From: DATGIQ01 sp035295665
GTDB taxonomy: Bacteria > Planctomycetota > Planctomycetia > Gemmatales > Gemmataceae
Length of the DNA stretch: 11,957 nucleotides
Assembly: GCA_035295665.1 (NCBI GenBank)
Contig: DATGIQ010000222.1
Coordinates: 1 to 11,957, forward strand
Direction of reading: 5' to 3'
Made by a program: the position numbers and the translations under genes. This document shows, piece by piece, positions 1 to 6,636 of this stretch; positions within the stretch are counted from its first letter, which is position 1; each line of letters opens with the position of its first letter. The notes under the pieces are model-generated. The model did no database searches, was not told the origin of the DNA, and saw only the letters and a list, made by a program, of their open reading frames with translations.

Positions 1-7
1 GAGAAAG

Positions 8-16
8 TGATATAAT
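8..16 (+). promoter_or_regulatory. Extended -10 promoter candidate upstream of the large repeat protein
   Basis: Bases 8-16 read TGATATAAT, an exact match to the extended -10 pattern TGnTATAAT of housekeeping sigma factors. The surrounding 60 bases are clearly AT-rich against a GC-rich window. A -35 element would lie before the left edge and cannot be seen. Transcription would start near base 23, giving a leader of about 145 nt before the GTG at 168. The assignment rests on the motif alone, and there is no evidence that it drives this gene rather than being chance. Confidence 0.4.
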
Positions 17-167
17 CTGTATACATTTATCCGTACCGCAATTACCAAACAGCTAAAACGGCAAATGCCCAGGATTCCTGCCCTCGAACACGCGGGAATG
101 TTAGGTCAACTCGGTAGCGTGGAAATCGAGGCTAGGGACTAGGACGAACGGCGCCGAGAGGATCTAC

Positions 168-3100
168 GTGAGCGCGGGTTACAATCTTCCCAATCCCCCC
201 GGCATAGGCGGAGTCGTCGCCCTAGATCCGGATCCGAACAACAACAATCAGTATACCCAGCTAACGCCGGTGACGAGCGCGAACCACCTTTACCATGTCG
301 GCAGGATGGCGATTTACCACAGCCCCCTGGTCAACTCGATCGGTTTCGAGACGGGGGATTTCAGCCAGACGGCAGCGCATCAAGGCGGAACGATTGTCAC
401 CAGCCCGGCTTTGGACGGTATGTTCTCGCTTCAGCTCCTGCGCAATAACAGCGCAGCGTGGGCTGAGATTGGGGAACCCGACGACCAGACGTTCTACAAC
501 CTCCCCACGGCCTTCTACAGCTTCGAGTTTCAGTATGCGTCGCAGACGGGCGAAGGCGGCGTCGTCAACTTCGAGGACCCGAGCGGCAGCTACAAGGCGG
601 CCTTGCATCTATCGGCGTCAGGCAAGTTGCTCTTCTACGATGCCTCTGGCAATCTACTGGCTACTGGCACGACCACGCTCAATGCCAACCAGACCTATAC
701 CATCTCCGCCACGATCGGCCCCGGTACCTGGGATGTGCGGATCAACGGTGTCCTCGAGATGAGCGGCACCGGCAACCTCGGAAAGCCCGGCAACGGCGCC
801 ATCAGACTGGGCGGCAACAGCCCGTACACAACCGACTACTACTACGATGACGTAGCCATCAGTCCCAATGTCGTCCCTGCTGGGGGCTTGGTAGTCAATC
901 CCGCGGGCCAGCAGACCGCCACAGAAGGGGTACCCGCCACCATCTCGTTGGGGTCCATCAGCGAAGCGACGCCCAATGCGGTGCTCAACGGCAACCCCTG
1001 GACCGTCACCGTCAATTGGGGAGACATGACCCCGAATAATAGCTTCACCATCCCGAACACCGGCGGTCAGGGGCTCCCCATTCAACTGGGAAGCATCCAG
1101 CACATCTTCTCCCAGGAGGACAACACCGTGACGGTCACGGTGGCGAACGCGGCCAACGTGGTTAGCTCAGGAGCTTTCCAGGTTATCGTAAGTGATCCCG
1201 CCGTCAGTAATGTCTCTGCTGTGGCCTTTGCGTCCAAGCCGACTGTCAGCGGACAGGTGGTAGCAACGTTCACAGATCCGGGTGGAGTGGAAGCGATCGG
1301 CGACTATAGCGCCACCATCGATTGGGGCGACGGCACGACGCCAACGACGGGCGGCATCACCGAGATGGGCAACACCGTCATGGTCTCCGGCGACCATACC
1401 TACCCCTCGACCAGCCAAGCCTACTCCTTTACGGTGATCGTCGGACACGAGACTACGCCAAGCCAGTCTGTCACGGGCATAGCCACCATTTCCCCAGGAG
1501 ATCCCGGTACCAGCACCACGGTGACTTCATCGCTGTCCACGTCGGTGGCCGGTCAGCCGGTGACGTTCACCGCTACCGTCCGGCCGGGAGGTCCGGGCAC
1601 TCCGACCGGCACCGTAAGGTTCTTCGATAATCTGAATACGGGGATCGGTACAGCAACGGTAAGCACGAGCGGCGGTGTCACCACGGCGACGCTCACGACC
1701 GGCATCCTTGCGGCGGGTACGCACACGATCACAGCGATCTACAATGGCGACAGCAACTTCAGCGCCAGCTTCGGGAGCGTGACGCAGACGGTAAACACGG
1801 CGAGTACCAGTACCGCAGTCAGCTCCTCTGCGAATCCGGCGGTACCCGGGCAGTCGGTTACTTTCACCGCCACCGTGAGTGTCAACGCCCCAGGGAGCAC
1901 GGCCGCAGGTTACCCGAGCGGCACGGTGATCTTTCGCGATAACGGCACGAGCATCGGCCAGGGCACCTTGAGCACCGCAGGCGGGATCACCCAGGCCATC
2001 TTCAGTACCTCCACGTTGACACAGGGCAGCCACCCCATTACGGCCAGCTACGTGGGGGACAGCAACTTCACGCCCAGTGTCTCGGCGCCGCTCTCCCTTA
2101 CCGTTCAGCAGCCCGTTCCATCGGTCCAGCCCCCGGCGAACCAGATGGCGTCGGAGGGGTGGGCGAAGTCCGTGAACCTGGGAGCCTTCAGTGAAGCAGG
2201 ACCAGGCCCCTGGACGGCAACGGCAGCCTGGGGCGATGGCACGAGTACGACGCTTCCCGCTCCATCAGGGCCGGGATCGCTTGGGAATTATTCCCACACC
2301 TACGCCGAAGAAGGCACGTACACGGTGACCGTCACCGTCACCGATACGGGCGCGAATACCTCAGGCTCCGCAACGTTCACGGTAAACGTGCTCGAGGTAG
2401 CGTTGACGACCGCACCGGTCAGTATCAGCCCTACGTTCGCAGTGCCCTTTAGTGGAGCGGTCGCCACCTTTACCGATCTCGGTGGCGCGGAAGCCAATGA
2501 TGGCACGCACTATTCAGCGAGCATCAATTGGGGCGACGGAACAGCGCCTGCAACCGGCAGCATCAGCTATAGCGGCGGTATCTTCACCGTCAACGGCACG
2601 CACACCTACGCCGCCGCCAACTCCTACACCGTCGCCGTTACGATCGGTCACGAAGGGTGGATGTTCGCCTTGGTACAGAGCCCGGCCGCAGTGACCACCT
2701 TCGTGGCCGCCAGCCTGGTCAAGCCGACCAGCTTCTGGGAAGGGGGCCAGGGCCAGCAGCTGATCCGCCGCTTTGGCCTGACGAGCAGTAACCAGACCTT
2801 GGGCCAGTGGCTGGCGGCAACCTTCCCCAACCTCTATGGGGGAGCTGGCGGTGCGCCGAATCTGAGTCCCTTTACCAATTCCCAAGTCGGCAGCTATTAC
2901 CAGAGCTTGTACCTGTCCTCCCAAGGCAGCGGCTTGGATGTGGGGATCCTGGACACGGCCCTGGATGACTTCGCCACCACTTCCTCCCTGGGCGGGACGC
3001 TCGGACAGAGCTATGGCTTCACGGTCAACAGCTACGGCCTGGGCGCCTATTCCTGGAACATCGCCACTAGCGGGGCGGCCTTCGGCACACCGAATAACAC

Positions 3101-3227
3101 CGTGCTCACCGTCAACCAGATTCTGCTGGCAGCCAATAACAATGCCTCGGGTGGCGAACCGTGGGGTAGCAATACGCTTTTCCGGAACGAGGCCTTGACC
3201 GTCTTCCAGGGGATCAACGCCGTTTAG
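168..3227 (+). CDS. Large LamG-like / PKD / Ig-like repeat protein with planctomycete C-terminal domain
   Basis: A 1019-residue protein, probably extracellular or surface-bound, with an adhesive or structural role inferred from its domains; no enzyme motif is visible. Residues about 55-232 look like a concanavalin/LamG-type beta-sandwich. Four PKD-like domains carry the WGD motif at W284, W386, W688 and W788; the last three are each followed by an HTY motif near residues 410, 710 and 812. Two bacterial Ig-like repeats (about 446-544 and 546-646) end in the typical Y-x-GDSNF motif (Y525, Y628). Residues about 850-1019 resemble a domain I recall ending many large planctomycete proteins. The start is GTG with AGAGGA at 157-162; an in-frame stop lies at 102-104 and no other start codon intervenes. 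Oddly, no signal peptide or transmembrane segment is present, so either the N-terminus is truncated or export uses another route. It converges on the downstream minus-strand gene. Confidence 0.85.
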   Translation: MSAGYNLPNPPGIGGVVALDPDPNNNNQYTQLTPVTSANHLYHVGRMAIYHSPLVNSIGFETGDFSQTAAHQGGTIVTSPALDGMFSLQLLRNNSAAWAEIGEPDDQTFYNLPTAFYSFEFQYASQTGEGGVVNFEDPSGSYKAALHLSASGKLLFYDASGNLLATGTTTLNANQTYTISATIGPGTWDVRINGVLEMSGTGNLGKPGNGAIRLGGNSPYTTDYYYDDVAISPNVVPAGGLVVNPAGQQTATEGVPATISLGSISEATPNAVLNGNPWTVTVNWGDMTPNNSFTIPNTGGQGLPIQLGSIQHIFSQEDNTVTVTVANAANVVSSGAFQVIVSDPAVSNVSAVAFASKPTVSGQVVATFTDPGGVEAIGDYSATIDWGDGTTPTTGGITEMGNTVMVSGDHTYPSTSQAYSFTVIVGHETTPSQSVTGIATISPGDPGTSTTVTSSLSTSVAGQPVTFTATVRPGGPGTPTGTVRFFDNLNTGIGTATVSTSGGVTTATLTTGILAAGTHTITAIYNGDSNFSASFGSVTQTVNTASTSTAVSSSANPAVPGQSVTFTATVSVNAPGSTAAGYPSGTVIFRDNGTSIGQGTLSTAGGITQAIFSTSTLTQGSHPITASYVGDSNFTPSVSAPLSLTVQQPVPSVQPPANQMASEGWAKSVNLGAFSEAGPGPWTATAAWGDGTSTTLPAPSGPGSLGNYSHTYAEEGTYTVTVTVTDTGANTSGSATFTVNVLEVALTTAPVSISPTFAVPFSGAVATFTDLGGAEANDGTHYSASINWGDGTAPATGSISYSGGIFTVNGTHTYAAANSYTVAVTIGHEGWMFALVQSPAAVTTFVAASLVKPTSFWEGGQGQQLIRRFGLTSSNQTLGQWLAATFPNLYGGAGGAPNLSPFTNSQVGSYYQSLYLSSQGSGLDVGILDTALDDFATTSSLGGTLGQSYGFTVNSYGLGAYSWNIATSGAAFGTPNNTVLTVNQILLAANNNASGGEPWGSNTLFRNEALTVFQGINAV

Positions 3228-3290
3228 GACGCAAACTGACATTCTCAGCAATTGAGCGGAACTTTCGCGCTGGCTCGGATTCACGAAAGA

Positions 3291-3305
3291 CTCGGCCGGC
3301 CCGAG
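3291..3305 (-). terminator. Small GC-rich hairpin between convergent genes, possible terminator
   Basis: CTCGG (3291-3295) and CCGAG (3301-3305) form a 5-bp stem with a 5-nt loop. Read on the minus strand, the hairpin is followed directly by TCTTT, a short U-rich run, about 45 nt after the stop of the lipoprotein gene. An alternative pairing uses GCTCGG at 3273-3278. The stem is short, so this is a weak intrinsic terminator at best; its place between two convergent stops is the main support. Confidence 0.3.
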
Positions 3306-3350
3306 CAGTTTAACAGGCACCTGCGCCCCATGCAGTGGAGCAAATCGCCG

Positions 3351-4157
3351 CTATTGATCCTTGTCGAGCTTTTCGAGCACAGCTCGGATGGCGGCGACGG
3401 GGTCGCTGGCCCGGGCGTCATACCTGCGTTGGAGACGCGGATTCTGCCGATTGGGGACCAAACAGCTGAACTTCCATTCGCCGTTCGGGCCCGTCATATC
3501 CAATTGCTGCCCAAATACGCCTCTCGCCTCCAGCTCCTTCTCGGCCTGCTCGAATGTGGTTACACCCGGAGGAGAAGAGGAACCAGCTAGCGATGTCGGA
3601 AGGGGATCGCGCGGGGGGGCAGACGTGGCAGTCGCGCTCAGAGCGCGATTGGGTGCCGGCTCGGAAAGCGGCTGCGGCGGTTGCAGGGTTGCCCCTGTGC
3701 TATCCGCCATTCGCCGCATCTCCGCGTCCGGAGCATTGCTTGCCGATCCTTGCCGCGCCCAGCCATCGTTGCCCGTCGTCGCAATCGGGGAACCGATTCG
3801 AAGATCCTGGCCATTATCCAGCGGACGGGGCGCACCAGCCGCCAAGGCGGCGGTACTCATCGTTGACGTCGCGGGGGGAAGCGGCAAGACCGGAAGCGGC
3901 GCAGGAGCCGGTGTCTGCGGTGCCGCGACAACGGCCGGGCGCAGGGGTGGGCCGCCGAGCAACGGATCGATGCCAACCGTTTGGCTGAAGTCGCTACAAC
4001 CGGCCAGTAGGAGAGCGGTCAGCGTGGACGGCAATAGCCCAGCGCAACGCAAACCCAAGGTGCACACCCAACGCCTCTTCCGCCGGGCCGCTTCTTCGGG
4101 CGGTGAGCCGGGAGCAGGGAATGCCTGGCGTTTGTCGCTTCTTTGCAGCCTTCCCAT
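3351..4157 (-). CDS. Putative proline-rich lipoprotein with conserved-looking C-terminal domain
   Basis: I do not recognise a named family. The 268-residue product has a basic stretch (RRKRR, 25-29), a hydrophobic segment (about 31-52) and a lipobox LAGC ending at Cys54, which predicts a lipid-anchored envelope protein. Ser at +2 would favour outer-membrane retention if enterobacterial rules apply. Residues 65-200 are Pro/Ala/Ser-rich and probably disordered, including a PAPAPLPVLPLPP run. Residues about 201-268 look like a small folded domain with an acidic-basic helix (EQAEKELEARG), a GEWKFSCLVPN segment and a C-terminal helix ending LEKLDKDQ. The ATG start at 4157 has only a weak AGG-type ribosome site and leaves a long 30-residue n-region; a GTG at residue 31 would be a shorter alternative. 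The opposite strand is also open, but its product looks like an antisense frame. Confidence 0.68.
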   Translation of the reverse strand: MGRLQRSDKRQAFPAPGSPPEEAARRKRRWVCTLGLRCAGLLPSTLTALLLAGCSDFSQTVGIDPLLGGPPLRPAVVAAPQTPAPAPLPVLPLPPATSTMSTAALAAGAPRPLDNGQDLRIGSPIATTGNDGWARQGSASNAPDAEMRRMADSTGATLQPPQPLSEPAPNRALSATATSAPPRDPLPTSLAGSSSPPGVTTFEQAEKELEARGVFGQQLDMTGPNGEWKFSCLVPNRQNPRLQRRYDARASDPVAAIRAVLEKLDKDQ

Positions 4158-4184
4158 CTTGACCTGCTTTGCCTACAGGCTAGA

Positions 4185-4213
4185 TTGACGGTCTCGCATA
4201 CGTGCTGCATACG
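4185..4213 (+). promoter_or_regulatory. Possible promoter for the dehydrogenase gene
   Basis: TTGACG (4185-4190) matches five of six -35 consensus bases. Seventeen bases later is CATACG (4208-4213), which matches only three of six -10 bases. The likely start of transcription would be near 4220, about 40 nt before the ATG at 4259. The good -35 and correct spacing support it; the poor -10 suggests activator dependence or chance. Confidence 0.28.
4196..4213. repeat. Tandem GCATACG direct repeat in divergent intergenic region
   Basis: GCATACG occurs at 4196-4202 and again at 4207-4213, an 11-bp period close to one helical turn, followed by the related GCATGAC at 4214-4220. The copies overlap the possible -10 of the dehydrogenase promoter, which would suit a regulator binding one face of the helix. 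At 7 bp per unit, chance is possible. Confidence 0.35.
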
Positions 4214-4230
4214 GCATGACACGCGGTGTT

Positions 4231-4259
4231 CCTATAGAAGAATTGGGGAAGTCTTGCAA
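4231..4259 (-). promoter_or_regulatory. Possible promoter for the lipoprotein gene
   Basis: On the minus strand TTGCAA (4259-4254) and TATAGG (4236-4231) are separated by exactly 17 bases, each matching four of six consensus bases. Transcription would begin near 4224 and give a leader of about 67 nt before the ATG at 4157. It overlaps the ribosome site and first base of the divergent dehydrogenase gene, so the two transcription units may interfere. Confidence 0.35.
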
Positions 4260-5317
4260 TGGCAGCTCTACGAATTGCCGTTATCGGCGGCGACGGAATT
4301 GGACCCGAAGTCATCGACCAGGCCATCCGCGTGGCGGATGCGGCCGTCGGCCGGCACGAGAACACGGCACTGCAATGGAACCGCCTGCCGTGGAGTTCCG
4401 CTTTTTACAAGAAGACGGGGGGCATGATGCCTGCGGACGGCTGGGACCAGCTCCGGCAGCATGATGCCATTCTCCTGGGAGCCATTGGCAGCCCGGACGT
4501 GCCGGACCACATCACCTTGCACGGGCTGCTGTTGCCGCTGCGACGTAAGTTTGACCTCTATCTCAATCTCCGGCCGGCCTATCTCTTTGAAGGCGTGCCT
4601 TCCCCTCTGCGCGACAAGGCCCCCGGATCGATCGACATGATGGTCTATCGGGAGAACACCGAAGGAGAATACGCGCCGTGTGGCGGGCGGCACTACGAAG
4701 GGACGCCCCATGAAATTGCCATCCAGACGGCCATCTTCACCCGCCGCGGCTGCGAGCGGATCATGCGTGCCGCTTTCGAAGGGGCCCGCCAGCGGCGCCG
4801 GAAGGTCACTTCCATCACCAAATCCAATGCCCAGCAGTTCGGCATGGTTCTCTGGGACGAGGTGTTTCGAGCCGTGGCCAAGGACTATCCCGATGTCCAG
4901 GCCCACGCGCTGCTGATTGACGCTGCCGCCATGGATTTCGTCCGCCGTCCGGAGAGCTTTGATGTCGTGGTTGCCAGCAACCTCTTCGGCGATATCCTCA
5001 CCGATTTGAGTGCCATCATCACGGGAAGTATGGGCCTGGCGGCCAGCGGCAACATCAACCCGGAGCGCATCTATCCGAGCATGTTCGAGCCGGTGCACGG
5101 CTCGGCACCGGACATCGCCGGCAAGGGAATCGCCAACCCGTTGGCGGCCGTGCTGTCAGCGGGCATGCTGCTGGATCACTTGAAGTTGCCCAAGGCTGCG
5201 CTGGCGCTTCGGCAGGCGGTGGCCGCCGTGCTGAAGGCAGGCAAGCCGCGCACACCGGACCTGGGAGGTAATGCCACCACGGTGGCCGTGACCGACGCAT
5301 TGCTGGCCGCACTTTAA
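4259..5317 (+). CDS. Isocitrate/isopropylmalate-family dehydrogenase, tartrate / D-malate dehydrogenase type
   Basis: A 352-residue NAD-dependent beta-decarboxylating dehydrogenase of the cytoplasm. The closest relatives I recognise are tartrate dehydrogenase/decarboxylase and D-malate dehydrogenase (DmlA), which oxidise a D-2-hydroxyacid and may decarboxylate it, for example D-malate to pyruvate and CO2. The N-terminus has the IGGDGIGPEV motif (9-18). Substrate arginines R95, R105 and R131, catalytic Y138 (in RENTEGEY) and K188 (in TKSN), and metal aspartates D221, D245 and D249 are all present. The motif PVHGSAPDIAGKGIANP (278-294), with Asp285-Ile286, indicates NAD rather than NADP. WSS near 45-47 and VPDHITLHG (81-89) resemble the DmlA/TTC branch rather than LeuB, and no leuC or leuD is nearby. 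The ATG start follows GGGGAAG (4245-4251). Exact substrate is uncertain; automated annotation might call it 3-isopropylmalate dehydrogenase. Confidence 0.88.
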   Translation: MAALRIAVIGGDGIGPEVIDQAIRVADAAVGRHENTALQWNRLPWSSAFYKKTGGMMPADGWDQLRQHDAILLGAIGSPDVPDHITLHGLLLPLRRKFDLYLNLRPAYLFEGVPSPLRDKAPGSIDMMVYRENTEGEYAPCGGRHYEGTPHEIAIQTAIFTRRGCERIMRAAFEGARQRRRKVTSITKSNAQQFGMVLWDEVFRAVAKDYPDVQAHALLIDAAAMDFVRRPESFDVVVASNLFGDILTDLSAIITGSMGLAASGNINPERIYPSMFEPVHGSAPDIAGKGIANPLAAVLSAGMLLDHLKLPKAALALRQAVAAVLKAGKPRTPDLGGNATTVAVTDALLAAL

Positions 5318-5351
5318 GAATCAGTACCGTCCGGGAAACCGGGAGGGGAAC

Positions 5352-6620
5352 ATGGGGACAATCGCCACACCGGAGTCCGTGATTCTGGGTAAGGAAAGTG
5401 CTCGCGGCAGTGCACGTCCCCGGCTGGATTCTATCGATCTACTGCGGGGCGTGGTCATGGTGATCATGGCCCTGGACCATGTCCGCGATTATTTTTCGCA
5501 CAGTCTCTACACCGATCCGCCCGTTGATCCCACGGACCTCTCCCGAACGACGATGGCGCTGTTCCTGACCCGCTGGGTGACCCATTTCTGCGCACCGACA
5601 TTCGTCTTTCTCGCGGGCACCGGGGCGTTCCTTGCCGGAACGCGTGGCAAAAGCAAGTCGGAACTCTCGTGGTTTCTTCTGACCCGTGGACTCTGGCTGG
5701 TCTTCTTGGACCTGAGTCTCTTTCGATGGGAATGGACCTTCAACCTCGATTACTTCCATGAATTCGGCGGGGTCATCTGGGTCATCGGCTGGTCGATGGC
5801 GATCCTGTCGGCGCTGGTCTTCCTTCCGACCTCGGCGGTCGCTGTCTTCGGGATCGGGCTTATTGCTTACCACAATCTCCTGGATGGCAAGACTGCTGCG
5901 GAAGTCGGCTTACCCGAATGGCTCTGGATGATTCTGCACAGTCCCGGCCAATTCACTGTGCTTCCGTCTTTTCAACTGGGATCATTCACCATTCCCGAGA
6001 TCCAATTCATCACTGCCTATTCGCTCCTGCCATGGCTGGGAGTCCTGACGGCCGGCTACAGTTTTGGCGCGATGTTCCTCCTCGACGCCGAGACTCGACG
6101 CAAACAGCTGCTCGGCCTTGGCCTAGCCCTCACCGCCCTGTTCATCGTTGTCCGCTTTACGAACGGCTACGGCGATTCGCGGCCCTGGTCGCCGCAAAAC
6201 GATCTTCCTTTCACCGTGCTGTCCTTCCTCAACTGCCAGAAGTATCCGCCCTCGGTTCTTTACGTACTCATGACGCTTGGCCCAGCGATCGCGGCCCTCG
6301 CCTTGTTCGAGCGGGAGTGGGGTGCGATCGGTCGGTTCTTTGTCGTCTTCGGACGGGTGCCGTTGTTCTATTACATGCTCCATATTCCGCTCATTCATGG
6401 GTTGATGGTGGCTGTGGATTATGCCCGCTATGGCTTTTCCCCCTACTCGGCCGAAGGTCCGTGGTCCCTGACCCGGGATCACTTGCCGCCCGATTACGGC
6501 GTTGATTTGGCCACCGTGTACGGAATCTGGGTCGGCGTGGTGCTCTTGCTTTTTCCGCTGTGCTGGTGGTTTGCGGAGATCAAACGGCGGCGACGGGGAG
6601 GGTGGTTGAGTTATTTGTAG
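5352..6620 (+). CDS. DUF1624 / heparan-alpha-glucosaminide N-acetyltransferase-like membrane protein
   Basis: A 422-residue integral membrane protein with roughly ten hydrophobic helices. It matches the DUF1624 (HGSNAT catalytic domain) type, whose animal member transfers acetyl from cytosolic acetyl-CoA across the membrane to glucosamine ends; bacterial members probably acetylate cell-envelope or exported sugars, but the substrate is unknown. The visible signature is R24-x-x-SID-x-x-RG (24-33), then ALDHVRDYF (40-48) and HFCAPTFVFLAGTGAFL (78-94). Further family-like blocks are QKYPPSVLYVLMTLGPA (296-312) and FYYMLHIPLIHG (339-350). The C-terminus has a basic cytosolic cluster KRRRR (411-415). 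The start is well supported by GGGAGGGG (5341-5348). It lies 34 nt after the dehydrogenase stop on the same strand, so co-transcription is likely, though no metabolic link is obvious. Its stop is 16 bp from the stop of the convergent CNNM gene. Confidence 0.85.
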   Translation: MGTIATPESVILGKESARGSARPRLDSIDLLRGVVMVIMALDHVRDYFSHSLYTDPPVDPTDLSRTTMALFLTRWVTHFCAPTFVFLAGTGAFLAGTRGKSKSELSWFLLTRGLWLVFLDLSLFRWEWTFNLDYFHEFGGVIWVIGWSMAILSALVFLPTSAVAVFGIGLIAYHNLLDGKTAAEVGLPEWLWMILHSPGQFTVLPSFQLGSFTIPEIQFITAYSLLPWLGVLTAGYSFGAMFLLDAETRRKQLLGLGLALTALFIVVRFTNGYGDSRPWSPQNDLPFTVLSFLNCQKYPPSVLYVLMTLGPAIAALALFEREWGAIGRFFVVFGRVPLFYYMLHIPLIHGLMVAVDYARYGFSPYSAEGPWSLTRDHLPPDYGVDLATVYGIWVGVVLLLFPLCWWFAEIKRRRRGGWLSYL

Positions 6621-6636
6621 GGGATGGATCCTGTTT

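Noticed and set aside
65..142. A 25-codon + strand open frame ahead of the large repeat protein
   Set aside because: It is very short, has no clear ribosome site, no hydrophobic signal-like content and a different frame; nothing supports it as a gene or as a missing signal peptide.
2514..3320. A 268-codon minus-strand open frame opposite the end of the large repeat protein
   Set aside because: The + strand frame carries WGD/HTY PKD motifs and a recognisable C-terminal domain; the antisense product resembles nothing and has no good start.
3361..4188. A 275-codon + strand open frame opposite the lipoprotein gene
   Set aside because: The minus-strand frame has a lipobox, a basic n-region and a plausible folded C-terminal domain, while the + strand product is low-complexity Arg/Gly/Ser-rich with no motif. 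I am less sure here than for the other antisense frames.
4259..5317. Calling the dehydrogenase 3-isopropylmalate dehydrogenase (leuB)
   Set aside because: The WSS, VPDHITLHG and RENTEGEY blocks fit the tartrate/D-malate branch better, and there is no leucine biosynthesis gene nearby. A substrate assay or tree would settle it.
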